Part shown: in pieces, positions 47,613 to 59,598 of the stretch
Layout of the letters: every line of letters starts with the position of its first letter
Position numbering within the stretch: position 1 is the stretch's first letter
Position numbers and translations under genes: made by a program
Source of the DNA: Cyrtodaria siliqua
Taxonomy: Eukaryota > Mollusca > Bivalvia > Adapedonta > Hiatellidae
Reading direction: 5' to 3'
DNA: 64,000 nt
Assembly: GCA_037043455.1 (NCBI GenBank)
Contig: JAWPHD010005114.1
Coordinates: forward strand, 106,482-170,481
The notes under the pieces: model-generated
What the model was told of the DNA's origin: nothing
Seen by the model: the letters and a program-made list of their open reading frames with translations, nothing else
Databases searched by the model: none

Positions 47613-48299
47613 TTAAAAAGTGAATCGATTAAACTTTGTAAACAATGAAAGTTTCATTTCCATGAAGTAACAGAACGTGTTATTGTATTTTGTTTCGGGT
47701 ACATTTATGTATATTTGGGGGCTCTTCTGGATTTCGATGGTTTTCGATACGTTTCTGTATACATAAATGTCACACGGGTGCCTTTCTGTAGTACCCGGTA
47801 CGACAATGACCCCATCAGCCCTAGTTAAATCTATCACTCGATGAAAAACACGACCATGATGATGGAAACTGGGCTTGTAAACAAACTGATTTCTCGGTTT
47901 TTGCCAGGAAGTAGAGTAAAAATTGTCAGGGTACATACTAGTGTGTTAAAATACACATTTAATGCTCTTTTGAAATGTTTCGAATTGGCGAGCATCAATA
48001 GTATATGCAGTTACACAGAAAGTCAGAATAATAAAAAAAAAATGCAAAGGAGCCAATTTATTAGGCTAGGATATATACATTTGTCTGAAAAAATAGTTTA
48101 TGTTTACATAAGTGACGGAAAGTGGCCCCCGACCAGTGCAGATGTGTGTCAAACTGTAGACTAATGAAAACAAGGCTCATAATTACCTCCCTATGGATAC
48201 AACTGCAGTAGATCTATTAGTTACAGTTTGCAGAAAACGTGCATGCCTAGCGATTTTAATCATGACAAATGGCGACGTTACAACAAAGGGGAGTAACCT

Positions 48300-48425
48300 C
48301 CGGTATGACTCTCGAATGGGATCAGGACGTTTCAACCCCAAGACATTTCGACCCCATGCAATTTCTTGAGACATTTCAACCCCAGGACGTTTCAACCCAA
48401 GCTCTTGGACATTTCGACCCTAAAT
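48300..48425. repeat. Short tandem phrases 'gacatttcaacccc'
   Basis: Gacgtttcaaccccaagaca, tttcgacccc, gagacatttcaaccccagga and ggacatttcgaccc recur at about 20-30-base spacing. 47613-48299 holds overlapping open frames on both strands (47613-47936 minus, 47841-48164 plus) with no recognisable protein. Confidence 0.6.
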
Positions 48426-48445
48426 AATAATGTTATTTTATTTAA

Positions 48446-48656
48446 GAAATAATAAATAAGTACCTGTGTTTTATCGGTGAATAAAATACAGTTAGGAGTT
48501 CGGATGCGTAGTAATTAAATCACGAGTACGTTAGAACACAGACCTAATAACAAAATTAATATGTCTGTGGTTAGAACGAGTGATTTAATTTCTCGCATTC
48601 GAACGACTAACTGTATTTTATTCACCGATAAAATACAGGTCCGTATTTATTATTTC
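48446..48656. mobile_element. Palindromic MITE, about 210 bp
   Basis: Acctgtgttttatcggtgaa-taaaatacagttag on the left is mirrored by ctaactgtattttattcacc-gataaaatacaggt on the right. The pairing extends outward through gaaataataaata and inward through cacagacctaataa/attaatatgtctgtg. The stem covers most of the element. The inner part also occurs at 59595-59632. 48657-50039 has no supported gene. Confidence 0.8.
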
Positions 48657-50039
48657 GATTCTAACACAACAATTACCCCATTATTTACGCTATTGTTGGG
48701 GCACTGTATATTATCTCGGAGGTCAAGGTAATCAGGCAACGATGTTTACAGGCTGTTCCATTGGGCGCACCCGTATGCAAAGTTCTGCGTTTCAATGCAC
48801 TAGTTTTCACGTGACAAACGATTACGTCATTGCTAACGTCATATAGCTTGCGCTGTATGACGTCAAACGTTCTCACCATGTTCAAAATGCTTATTAATGT
48901 TATATGTACATGTGCATATGATGAGTTTATTTCGGGTGTGTGCATAGTTTGGGAGAATGGCAATTTTGTTGTAATTAATATTTCATTAAAATTACTGTTC
49001 GGTTTGTCTTCGTGACGTATATTTTACCAAGTGACGTCATGTAACGTGGCGCTTCCAACGGATGAAATATACGCGGGGAATTAATGGAACAGCTGTATTT
49101 TATCGTAGAATAACATACCAGTCAGGACGCAAGTGGTTATTTTCTTGCGCATCTCCACTCACTTGACAACTGTATAGGCAACGTTGAAAATAGTTCCCCT
49201 CATTGAAAAAACCCTGAAAATCCGCCATTTTGTTGGCTTGAAATGACCGAAAAAATTGAAAAAAATCGAAATTCTTTTATACGCAGACATTATTGCCACT
49301 ACATCCTCAACTTCAAATTATTTATACCAATGAAAAGAATGTCATAAGTCAAAGAAAACATCAAAATATTTATTGAGTGCTCTCAAATCGAGCTTCAAGC
49401 ATGCAAAAAAACAGCGATTTTTATGCCGATGTTGTCAATTCAGTCAACTTCGAAAGACTAGCATGTTAATGTCTGAATGTAATGTTATATATTCTGTTAA
49501 CACGCTATTTCAACAACTTATCTTGTGTCCGAATCCAATCTTTAAAACGACTAGAAAGGCTATATAATCAACATAGTTTGTATTTTCCGTAGCTAACAAT
49601 TCGATATTGACTCGGCGCAAACACGTTACAGGGGTATTCTCAACGTTACTATTACAGATGATTATGACGTAATACCTAAGGGAAGTAACCCTGTTTAACA
49701 AATTGAAGTGCGGATCCAGGGTCGGGGGTGGGGGGATTTTTAAGGAAGGTACGATGTAAGAAGTTTGGAATTACGGTGCACCAGACCGCCAAATAAAAAG
49801 CATATGTTGCAAACATGAATGGAAATCCAGGGTACACTTCATTTATATGCAGAATGAGTCTATAATCCGCAAGACATAGAGTTTTCAGCACATTCTACTG
49901 TGTGTTTGAGTTGCGTAACTCCGAAATAAATAAAAAAATATAAAAAAAAAATATAAAAATATAATATATATATTAATAAAAAGGGCTCATTTCAACTATT
50001 TTCAAATACTGAGATCCTCATTTTTTTAAAATTATTTAT

Positions 50040-51215
50040 TGTAACAAATGGCCTAAGAATGTTTCAACTTTAAAACAACAAAAAAACCAAGCTCTTCATA
50101 TGCCACCCACTGAATATTTAAATCCCGCTGTCCTATTTTGAACTGCCTCTCTATTTCTCCCACAGCAGATCGGCCTTTTTTTTTGTTGAACCAAGTCATG
50201 TTAAATTAAGCCTTTAATGTTCGACATGACCAGCGAATATTATGAAAGAAAAAAATAAGAACACTTCACCATCTCCATACATCCGCCGTAAACCGGTATC
50301 GAGCGCTCTCTTTTTTTTTTTGGCCAAAGAAAAGTTTGTGTTTCCTATTTTATGCTCTAAAAAAAATACGGTAGGTCGGTAGGCATTTTTTTTTTTTGGC
50401 TGGGGGGTTGAGTGGAAGTGTCTAAAATCTGCAGGACTGAGTTTGAAGCATTCTACTTAACGAAACTCAGTTTAAACTTGAGTCACGAAAACTAAATTAT
50501 GTGTAATGTGCGAAGCTCCGATTACTGCCCCCACCCACGCCGTCACCATTTCAAATACCTATCCCAATCAAAAAAAAAATTCATAATAAAAGTGCTCCTT
50601 TCAACAACAAATAGTGCACCCCTCTGAAGAATGAAGAATAACAAATTTATTGTAAACATCCGCCGTGGCCCAAAAAAAGAAATGGTTTTGTTTCCTATTT
50701 TATGCTCTAAAAAAACAACGGTAGGTCGGTAGGCATTTTTTTTGGGAGGGGTGGGGGAAGTGTCTAAAATCTGCAGGACTGAGTTTGAAGCACATTCTAC
50801 TTACGAAACTCAGTTTAAACTTGAGTCACGAAAACTGAATTATGTGTGATGTGCGCAGCTCCGATTACTGCGCCCCATCCACACCGTCACCACTTCAAAC
50901 ACTTCAAACACCTATCCCCATCAAAGAAAAAAAATCCATAATAAAAGTGCTCTTTTCAACAACAAATATTGCGCCCCTCGGAAGAATGAAGAAAAACAAA
51001 GTTATTGTAAACATGGCCTAAGATTATTTAGACTTCAAAAAAATAAAATAGCACTGCCACCCACTGATGATTTAAATATCGCTGTGGTATTGGAACTGCC
51101 TCTATTTTATATTGCGCATCAGTTCAAGTCTTTAATGTTAGAATGGTCTGCGAAGGTTTTGAAAGAAAATGTGAAGAAGACGTACATCCCCATCTCCATA
51201 CATCCTGTGCAGACC
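50040..51215. repeat. Tandem duplication of a family C-bearing segment (about 365-bp offset)
   Basis: Gtgtctaaaatctgcaggac-tgagtttgaagca and the following 120 bases occur at about 50418 and 50760. Each is preceded by the gtttcctattttatgctcta - ggtaggtcggtaggcatttt core. A third partial unit (gcctaaga...ccacccactga...tttaatgtt) is shared by 50048-50225 and 51012-51150. Confidence 0.75.
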
Positions 51216-51230
51216 CACCCCCTTTTGTTG

Positions 51231-51234
51231 TGGT

Positions 51235-51266
<32 letters not shown>
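51231..51266. repeat. (GT)n microsatellite
   Basis: A nearly uninterrupted GT run. 51267-52447 contains no supported gene; the frame at 51443-51736 minus is not recognisable. Confidence 0.9.
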
Positions 51267-51267
<1 letters not shown>

Positions 51268-52447
51268 GGGGTGTGGGAATGCTACCTCGTGCTTAAAAAG
51301 ATGTTGACCCCCATCGTGTTATCGCTTTTATCCCCACCCCATCCTCCTATTTTGAAATCATAATTTCCGATATCATAGTGTGCTCTTGTTAACTATTAGG
51401 TAAACATTATTATATGAAACGGAGACTCCCACGGGTCACATTTTAAAACAAGTATCCGTTATATGTCGTATATAAATAAAGTACAACTACATTATATCTT
51501 AGATGTACTTTTATATAAAAATACAATGCTTCCAGATGACGATATAAGTCTGGTGATCTTACCCTCCATAACATCGCAAGACGTGTGATCATATGTAGCC
51601 TACATGCATTCCAAAAACCAGACCAGATTTGAAAGAAGAACCCAAACTTGCACACAAAAAAAACGGTTTCGTAAAATGACCCCGTAAAATACAACAACAA
51701 CAAACTCAGCGGGCTAAACTTGTTTTTGCTCGTCAATTACTTATTTCAAAAGTTACATGCCACCCATTACTAATATCACTAATCATCGATCCGCCTCTGA
51801 CTTCTAGTTCAGTTATTAAACAATTTCAGACATATAACAAAGAGATGTGAAACTGTAAATTTCAATACTAAATACTTTGAGCAAATAAGAATTCGAAAAC
51901 TTCACTTGGTAACTTGAAAGGGTAACCACGTGATGTTTAGCTACTACACCGGTTGATCGGAAGTTTCCTATCTCCTAGTTATTAGATCTGTGTATGATTT
52001 TAAATAAAATATGCAGAATCGATGCAGGACTTAAAAGTTTCTGTATACTTTGTTGAAGAAACGATTTTTTTAAAAATAGAGTCCCGATCTTTCTGCCACC
52101 TAATCAATACAAGCATAGATCCCCTAAAATCAGGAAAGTTGGTGATTTGCCCTGAATAATGGTGTGGAAATCAGCGTCTTTACGTTCCCGGCCACGGAGG
52201 CGCATATTTTTTTTTTATACGTTATACTTATATTTGAACAAACTGTATAGTCTATAGCCAAAGGCTTGCATTAATTTATGATAGAATAGACATATAGAGA
52301 GACGAAGAGATAGTGTTATTATGTATATATAGTAATGGCTCTTTACTATAACATATACTTAAACTCATATGCTCTATATCCTTCTTTACTATCGCAATGC
52401 AAGCCTGTGGGTTGATTCATTAATAAAGAAAACATGTCGATAGAATT

Positions 52448-52852
52448 ATGTTCAGTGGTTCTTGGAAGTTTTTTTTTTTAATAAGGTTTCGACCTTTTAT
52501 ATCAATAGCCGCCATAATGGATGTCGCGCTGACCCAATTTAACAATGACGAAGTGTGGTCCCAATATGGTTGTCAGCTTACAACAAAAAAGCGACCCCTC
52601 AAAAACACACAAAACACACAAAAAAACGTTCAATGTCAGAGTTTTTCTCGTAATTTATTTATTTCAGAAGTTACGCAGCACCTATTCACAAAACCTGAAT
52701 CCGCTTCTGGATTGGCCATGAAAGTAGATCAGTGGGTGCGTTCAGGGTTCTCGCATCGATTACTCTCACCGTCGGTTCGCCGATTTAACCAATCTTCTCG
52801 CAACTCTACAGCTGAGGTAGTATCAAATATTACCATCGGTGGCCATAGGTAA
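52448..52852 (+). other. Unrecognised open frame, 134 codons
   Basis: The frame is open from an ATG at 52448 and reads MDVALTQFNNDEVWSQYGCQ and later VDQWVRSGFSHRLLSPSVRR. There is no domain, signal or splice context I recognise, and its first 25 residues are low-complexity. It may be chance or a relic. Confidence 0.15.
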
Positions 52853-52904
52853 CCCAACGTTAACCAACGTGGTTGCCCATGGGATATCCCTGAACACTGT
52901 GTAA

Positions 52905-53340
52905 GCTGGAGGCCTGGGTATTGTGATCATTTCTGCTCGACTAATTGCAAAATCCCTTTATGCATGACAAAGTTACAGCCCGGACAAGATCGGACTGCAT
53001 GGACTGCATGACCTCTAAGTGTGACATTTGATCTGGGACCTGGGTATTGTGATAACTTCTGCCAAGTAATTCCATTAATGCAGGACAAAGTAACAGCCCA
53101 TACAGGTTCGAACTGCATGACCTCTAAGTGTGACCTTGACTTTTGAGCTAGAGTCCTGGGTGTTGCGCGCGACATATCATCCTCTTATGGTGATCGTGTG
53201 TGCCAAGTTATTTCAAAATCCCTCTACGCATGGCAAAGTTATAGCCCGGACAAGATCGGACCGAGGCACGCAAATACACCGAAAAGCCATGAGACAACTA
53301 TGTCGAGCTCTCCGACAATATAACCCTTACCTTTGACCTT
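52905..53340. repeat. Dispersed tandem repeat (about 130-bp units) with 'gcatgacctctaagtgtgac'
   Basis: Catgacctctaagtgtgac - tgggacctgggtattgtgat - ttatgcatgacaaagttaca-gcccggacaagatcgga recurs about three times. The style is the same as repeats elsewhere in the window. The frame at 52927-53175 minus is repeat-derived. Confidence 0.7.
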
Positions 53341-53644
53341 CTAACAAAAAAATAACTAATAGGGGAGGTTGTGACCTTGAAATTTGAAAGCCGACAACTT
53401 GTTTTTCCTGTCCCTTTAAACTGTAGCTTATTCTGAGATATGAAATCAAATGTTTTATATCCTGTTAGGTAAAATTGGGACATCTACCTCAGAGAGAAAC
53501 GAGATGGAGTTTTTCATCAGACATGCCTATGCCAGGGAATGAACCCACATGCAGAGGTCTGCAGCAATAGTACTGGCACTAGGCCTTATCCACTTTGCTA
53601 CCAAGATGGTGCTACACTCTGGATAAGCTCTTAGTATATATTAA

Positions 53645-53800
53645 AGAGACACATGCCAATCTTACAAGAACATTACTACTTGATGTATTAATTCCATTCA
53701 ATGTTTACCTTTAATAACGCACGAATGTCAAATCATTTTATTATAATCTAAATATAATAATTCCAGACACTGGAAGAAATCAAAATTGCCATGTGTTTCT
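53645..53800. mobile_element. TTAA-flanked short MITE, 156 bp
   Basis: TTAA (53641-53644)|agagacacatgccaatctt and aaaattgccatgtgtttct|TTAA (53801-53804) form inverted ends related to those at 46598 and 16312. The interior is AT-rich and non-coding. Confidence 0.85.
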
Positions 53801-53849
53801 TTAATGATGTTCATTATATAACATTCATGGATTTTTTTGCAGTCTATGA

Positions 53850-54972
53850 ATAACATGAGGTCAATCACCTTGAAGCTCTACCGATAGGTTTTTCATAGCT
53901 AGATCAGCATTCCTGTGAAGTTTCATGAAAATCCTTCAAGTAGTTTCAGAGGAGTAGTCGCTACAAGTTTTCATTATATAACTCTATGTAAACAAAGATG
54001 GCCGCTGGCATGTTTAACATCAAATCAAAATAATTTTTGACAAGGATCAACATCATGTCATACTGATCATTTTCGAAAAGTCCCATATCAATATCACTTA
54101 TAGTTTTCAAGAAGTAGTCGCTTTAAAACTGTATTTTGAAAATCTATTTTAGCTACGGTGGCCATCTTGAAATTCTGACCGACCTGAAATTTTGCTAGGA
54201 TCAATTAGACATCAAGAGCAACATTCCTGTGAAGTTTCATGAAAATCCATCGAGTAGTAACAGAGGAGTAGTCGCTACAAGTTTTTACTAGATAACTCTA
54301 AACAAAGATGGCCGCTGACAGCCGGGTTTAACATCGAAGCAAAACGATTTTCGACAAGGACCAACATCATGTCATGCTGATCATTTTAGAATAAGTCCCA
54401 TATCAATATCACTTAAAGTTTTCAAGAAGTACTCGCTACAAAACTTTTTTTTTGAAAATCTATTTTTAGCTGTGGCGGCCATCTTGAATTTCCTCCGACC
54501 AACCTGAAATGTTGCTAGGATCATTTAGACATGAAGAGCAACATTCCTGTGAAGTTTCATGGAAATCCGTCGAGTAGTTTGAGTTTTTACTAAATAACTC
54601 TATGTAAACAAAGATGGCAGCCATGTTTAATGTAAAATCAAAACGATTTTCAACAAGGACCAACATCATGTCATGCTGATCATTTTAGAAAAAGTCCCAT
54701 ATCAATATCACTTAGAGTTTTCAAGAAGTAGTCGCTACAAACTTGTTTTTTAAAAATCTATTTTTAGATTTCCTGGATTTCACATCAACATGAATTTTTG
54801 CTAGGATCAGCTAGACTTCATGGGCAACATTTCTGTAAAAGTTTCATGAAAATCCATTCAGTAGTTTCAGAGGAGTAGTCTCTACAAAAAAAGTTTACGG
54901 ACGAACTGACAGACGGACGACGGACACCGCACCACGGCATAAGCGCTGCTGATCTCTGATCAGTAGAGCTAA
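53850..54972 (+). mobile_element. Internally tandem non-autonomous element, copy 2
   Basis: The same units as 6722-7888 (gtagtcgctacaagttt, aaacaaagatggccgc, tcccatatcaatatcactta) end with gacggacgacggacaccgca and ctgatctctgatcagtagag. One unit near 54578 has lost the 'cagaggagtagtcgctaca' part, and others carry small deletions. Confidence 0.8.
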
Positions 54973-55394
54973 TGATAACAAAGCAATCCAAGCATGTACC
55001 CCGACACAAACATTCTGAAGAAATGTTTTTTTGTTGTTTTTTATAATACTTTATTTATCTTCAATGAAGTACAGGTAAACACAACTTGGCTTCCATAACT
55101 TGCAATATAGACTGGCAACTCTGGATTATCTTTCAACATAGACTGGCAACTCTGGACCGGTCCTGGAAAAGATAATAATAATACTGGTAGATGGAACTCC
55201 TTAGTATGCGTAATATCCTGTAATTTGTATCCTGTAATTTGATGGATATTTTTTTGCTACAAATCTACTGCTAAATTATTTGGAATTGAATACTTTCTAG
55301 ACGCATATTAATTTATTTTGAAGACGAGAAACAAGATGCATAAGTGGTCCTGTATCGTTCTATTTGCTATACAAATCTGGTGGAAATCAGTTAA

Positions 55395-55887
55395 AGGGGT
55401 TGATGCACTATTTTCAAACACTATTTACTTAATATGGCTCTGAACAACTTGAAAAAAACAGAAAGAATTGTCAAAATGCCATGAAAAACAAAGGAGATAT
55501 GACCTTTTGAAAATTTGCAAAGAACATAAATGGAGGCGGCCATCTTTGAACGATGACATGATCGTGCCATTTTACCATATATGGCATATTGACAAAATGT
55601 CATTTAAAGCAAAGAAAATTACGGCAAATAAAAAATTATCATACAATTTATACATTTTACATCTGTATATTTATTTTTAATCAATTTGCAGTGATTTTCT
55701 TTGCTTTAAAATGTTTTTTTGTCAATATGCCTTATATGGTTAAATGGCGCGATCACGTCATCGTTCAAAGATGGCCGCCTCCATTTATGTTCTTTGCAAA
55801 TTGTAAATAGGTCATATCTCCTTTGTCTTTCATGGCATTTTGATAATTCATTCAGCTTTTTCAAGTGAAAATAATGCATCAACCCCT
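55395..55887. mobile_element. TTAA-flanked palindromic element, 493 bp
   Basis: TTAA (55391-55394)|aggggttgatgcactattttc is mirrored by gaaaataatgcatcaacccct|TTAA (55888-55891). Pairing continues through much of each arm: gccatgaaaaacaaaggaga-tatgacc against ggtcatatctcctttgtctt, and ggaggcggccatctttgaac against gttcaaagatggccgcctcc. Small frames on both strands are by-products. Confidence 0.9.
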
Positions 55888-55992
55888 TTAATGATGGACA
55901 ACTACAAGCAGGACTTTTTTTCCTGCTTCCTGCTATCAGGCTACGGGCCGAAATTCGGCTAGGTATTTTTTCACAAGTTTGTTCACAATTAA

Positions 55993-56820
55993 AAACAAGA
56001 GGTCAATGTGCTTGAAGCTTTAATTACTGATAGTTTTTGATAGCTAGATCAGTATTCCTGTGAAGTTACATGAAAATATGTCGTTATATTTTTAGCTTTA
56101 ACGATCATCTTGGATTTCACATCAACATGAATTTTTGCTACCAGGGCTGTCTTTCTACCATGGGGGAATGGGTCCGGGTCCCTCAGAGGGGGGAATTTTC
56201 GCGTCAATTTCAGTAAAAGGGGGAATTTTGCATGAAAGTTCAAACATCCACAACACATTATGATATCATCAATATAAAATGAAATCATGCTGATTAAATA
56301 GATATATAACACGAAATAGACAAATAAAGCAAGGACTTAAGCATACAATAACACAATTTTATTGTTGTTTATGCCAACCAATATACATTTAACAATAAAT
56401 GGGTTCAAAACAGACTTGAAAAATATGTATGTTGACTAGCTGTAAGAGTTAGACTATGTTCAAAAAGTACCAATGACAGTTATGTCATTTACTTTGTTCT
56501 ACTTTCTTCAACACAAGCACAATTAACACTTAGTTCTCTTAACATTCTAGCCTTCTGTCTTTCAGTTTATTTTTTTTTTTTATTTTTTTTTTTCAAGTGG
56601 GGGATTTTGACACTGAGGTGGGGGAAAAAAATGATACTTTTCAGGTGGGGGACTGGGGCCGAATAACGGCCCCAAAAACAGCCAAAAGACAGCCCTGGCT
56701 ACAATCAACTAGACTTCATTGGCAACATTTCTGTAAAGCTTCATGAAATTCCATTCAGTAGTTTCAGAGGAGTAGTCGATCAAAAAAAAACAACAACAGA
56801 CGGACGAAAATTTAGGAAGT
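55993..56820 (+). mobile_element. Internally tandem non-autonomous element, copy 3, split by an insertion
   Basis: Aagaggtcaatgtgcttgaa ... catgaatttttgctac matches the element up to 56141. Aatcaactagacttcattgg ... gtagtttcagaggagtagtc resumes at 56703. The 556-bp hAT-like element sits between. The right tail is short (cagacggacga). Confidence 0.8.
56142..56697. mobile_element. hAT-like MITE nested in the preceding element, with 5-bp target duplication
   Basis: The ends cagggctgtctttct and aaaagacagccctg are inverted copies. Gctac flanks both sides (56137-56141, 56698-56702). CAGGGCTGTC-like ends are typical of hAT elements, though most of those make 8-bp duplications. No transposase is present. 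The frame at 56049-56312 minus crosses the left junction and is artefactual. 56821-57220 has no supported gene. Confidence 0.88.
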
Positions 56821-57230
56821 TCCAGTGTTTGGGCATGGCATTCATACTCAGTCGAGTCAATGATTCCGCGTGGTGTTGGGGGTGGAGGGGATCTAAAGTG
56901 TTAAAAAAAGGATATTTATAATCATAGATATGTTTATAAAAGAAAATATTTGATATCATTATATAAAAAAAATTGCCTTTGCGTGGCATACCCCACCCAC
57001 AGGTTTTATACAGTGAATTACATTTTGCAAACAGTTTTCAATTCATCCGTCCAGGAATGTATAAAAAACAACACACTATTTTTAAAAAATGTTTTGTTTT
57101 TTTTATACATTTGGTACCTGAATATGTTGAAGCTATGTATATAATAAACAAACAGATATACATTACAGTTCCATGTCACAGATAAGCCTCCCCCTTAAGT
57201 CAACCCGGACTGTGCATTAATTATACAAAA

Positions 57231-57494
57231 CGAATTGAATTGAATTTTATAGTTGCACCAACAGCTGTCATATGGCGACTTTCCAGCTTTCACTCGTGGA
57301 GGAAGACCCCAGGTGCCCCTCCGGGCAATTTTCGTGCACGTGCGGGCACCTGGGTACAACCACTGACATTCCGCAAGCCAGCTGGATAGCTTCCTCACAT
57401 AAAGATTCCTATGTCCCTGAGGGATCGAACCTACAGTGGTGAGGAGCAAGTGATTTCAAGTCAGAGACTCTAACCACTTGGCCACGGATGCCCC
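57231..57494 (-). mobile_element. tRNA-derived SINE, family B, with 10-bp target-site duplication
   Basis: Read in reverse it begins ggggcatccgtggccaagtg-gttagag (A box), has aggttcgatccct (B box), contains gtgaggaagctatccagctg and ends in an attcaattcg-type tail. Ttatacaaaa flanks it at 57221-57230 and 57495-57504. Confidence 0.92.
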
Positions 57495-57870
57495 TTATAC
57501 AAAATGAAGGGTCACTGGGTGTGTTTATATATGCACACATACATACAACAATTATACACAGAGTTCAATCAATATCCTAAGCCTGTGTACTACATATCCT
57601 AGTTCAGTTGTACAAAAAAATCAACGCAAACAAGCTACTCTAGCACAGTAACATTCAAAGAATCTGAAAAAAAAAGAAGTTAATTTTCAAACAATTTTCT
57701 AATTTTAAAACTTGCGAATTTTGACACTGGCTATAGCATCTGCAGTAAATGAACATTAAAATATATTGTAAATTACAAATAACTAAAAAAATAATTATGA
57801 AACAATACTGATGTCAAATTTTAATCTAAAGTAGATCTATAAACAAGTTTAATGACCAGTCTCCACAAAA

Positions 57871-58038
57871 ATGGCGAAAAAAAAGGTTGCAGCTGTGTGG
57901 ACTGTAAACAGAACAGTGCACCGCGAACGTACTGTTATAACTGTTAGATGCCCCCTAACACGATTTACACCAACTGTGTTCAAGTTATTGCCAAATAACA
58001 AATATCACGCCAAAACCATCAAAATAGTACTTATATAA
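57871..58038 (+). CDS. Short basic open frame, 55 codons, doubtful
   Basis: The ATG is in a good eukaryotic context (aaaaatggcg). The frame reads MAKKKVAAVWTVNRTVHRER, then TVITVRCPLTRFTPTVFKLL, and stops at TAA. It matches nothing I know. A second ATG in good context at about 58559 (MASSFPEVPHGG) and a minus-strand frame ending in a good donor (AAATG|GTAAGT, about 58440) lie nearby. The area could be a promoter region with first exons, but no downstream exon was found. Confidence 0.2.
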   Translation: MAKKKVAAVWTVNRTVHRERTVITVRCPLTRFTPTVFKLLPNNKYHAKTIKIVLI

Positions 58039-58813
58039 ATCGCAAATAAATATTGATGTGTTTCTTAGAATTAAATATTTCCAAAATGAACTGAAATATC
58101 GCTTTTTTGACCAAGAACTACGGGAATTCGACCCAATGTGAAAAAAATGGCTAACCATACAAGCAGGCAGGAACAAAGAGACCGATTTTTTAAATTTTAG
58201 CGCATTTAAAAGTTATTAAACAATCGTGAACAACTATACAAATTTCAACCAATCAACGATTTGTAAAAATTGCGCCTTTTTACTAAAAATATTTCGCGAA
58301 AGGCCTCCCAAACCGCCCATTTCGGGTCTCACGTCCAGCAGCCAAATTTCCTGCATTTTTGACAAAATCAGCTGTTCGCAGGTCCGTCATTTAACACCAG
58401 TTACAACGAAAGTATCCAACATAACATGATACTTACCATTTTATTTTGCTTAAACTCCTCATTATAACACTTTATAACATTCCTTGTTGGCCATATTCTG
58501 ATAAAATCCTCTCAAATTAGAAGAAAACGTTGACCCGAAGTGTCACTTTTCAAACAAAATGGCGTCTTCCTTTCCTGAGGTTCCGCATGGGGGTATTTTT
58601 CAAATATCGAATACGTTATAAATAGTTTACCGAAATACTGTTAGTTCGATTGTTTTAAATGGGTGATATGTTAAACAATATTGTTTTTAACTCACACACT
58701 GTTGGCCAGTTCAATCCCTAATTTCGAGATCATCAATTTACATGGTTCAGAATGTTCACACTGCATATTTCAGCCATTTGGGCTGATTAACGAACTTTCC
58801 GTTAGTGAGGTTG

Positions 58814-58950
58814 GTTCATTTTGTGCGCCCATTTGGTGTCAACACAGATTTTCCTAATATTTTCAGAAAACGTAGTCGAGGTATCGGACTATCTAATTCC
58901 AAAATATTAGGAAAATCTGTGTTGACACCAAATGGGAGCACAAAATGAAC
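58814..58950. other. Near-perfect hairpin: 50-bp arms, 37-base loop
   Basis: The left arm gttcattttgtgcgcccatt... (58814-58863) and right arm ...aatgggagcacaaaatgaac (58901-58950) are complementary at 49 of 50 positions. The single mismatch lies in the gcgccc/gggagc stretch. A transcript would fold into a long stable stem. It may be a minimal fold-back transposon or a small-RNA precursor; the sequence alone does not decide. Confidence 0.9.
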
Positions 58951-59598
58951 TTTTGACAATAAAATGGATTTAAAAAACGGCAAAATTTAATAACGAACGG
59001 CGTTCATCACAATAATGACAAGTAAAGAATTTTGAGACATTTATTCAACAACTACATCAAAGAACATTATATAACACATGAACATGCACACTTTTGACGT
59101 TTTTAATACAGTCACTTTCGATCTATAGTGTGTTTTATAAGGTCATACACATTTCAATTAAACAGCACGTGACCCGATAATGGGACTATTTTGCGTCAAA
59201 CTACTGTGGTGAAATGAGTAGAACACTTAGGTCTATGCACGTGTTTACGTTCCCGTGCGTCCTGACTGTACAGCTGTCTCCCTTCTTTGTGTATATGAAA
59301 GATTGCAGAGGTCGTGTTAGAATTGAATGTATTTTTGTATTTTGTAATACCATTTACCAGTATCAATTGTGTGAGTTCTCTGAACAATCTCATATGGCAT
59401 AAGATGTAGTTTTGCTTTCTTATAAAATATAGTATTTCTTATATCAACATTTTTATTTTGACTTTGTAATCTGAGAAATTGCACGGGATTGCACTTACGA
59501 CCTTATGTCATTAAATAATCGGAAAGGAATAGTTTCGTCAAAAAATTGTATCTGGCAGTTACGACCTTTTAAAACATGATAAAAGTGATTATTAAACC

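Noticed and set aside
47613..48164. Two overlapping 107-codon frames on opposite strands
   Set aside because: No motifs, the frames overlap each other, and one starts at the edge of a TTAA element.
51084..51296. 70-codon frame ending in a Val/Cys run
   Set aside because: The end is the translation of the GT microsatellite.
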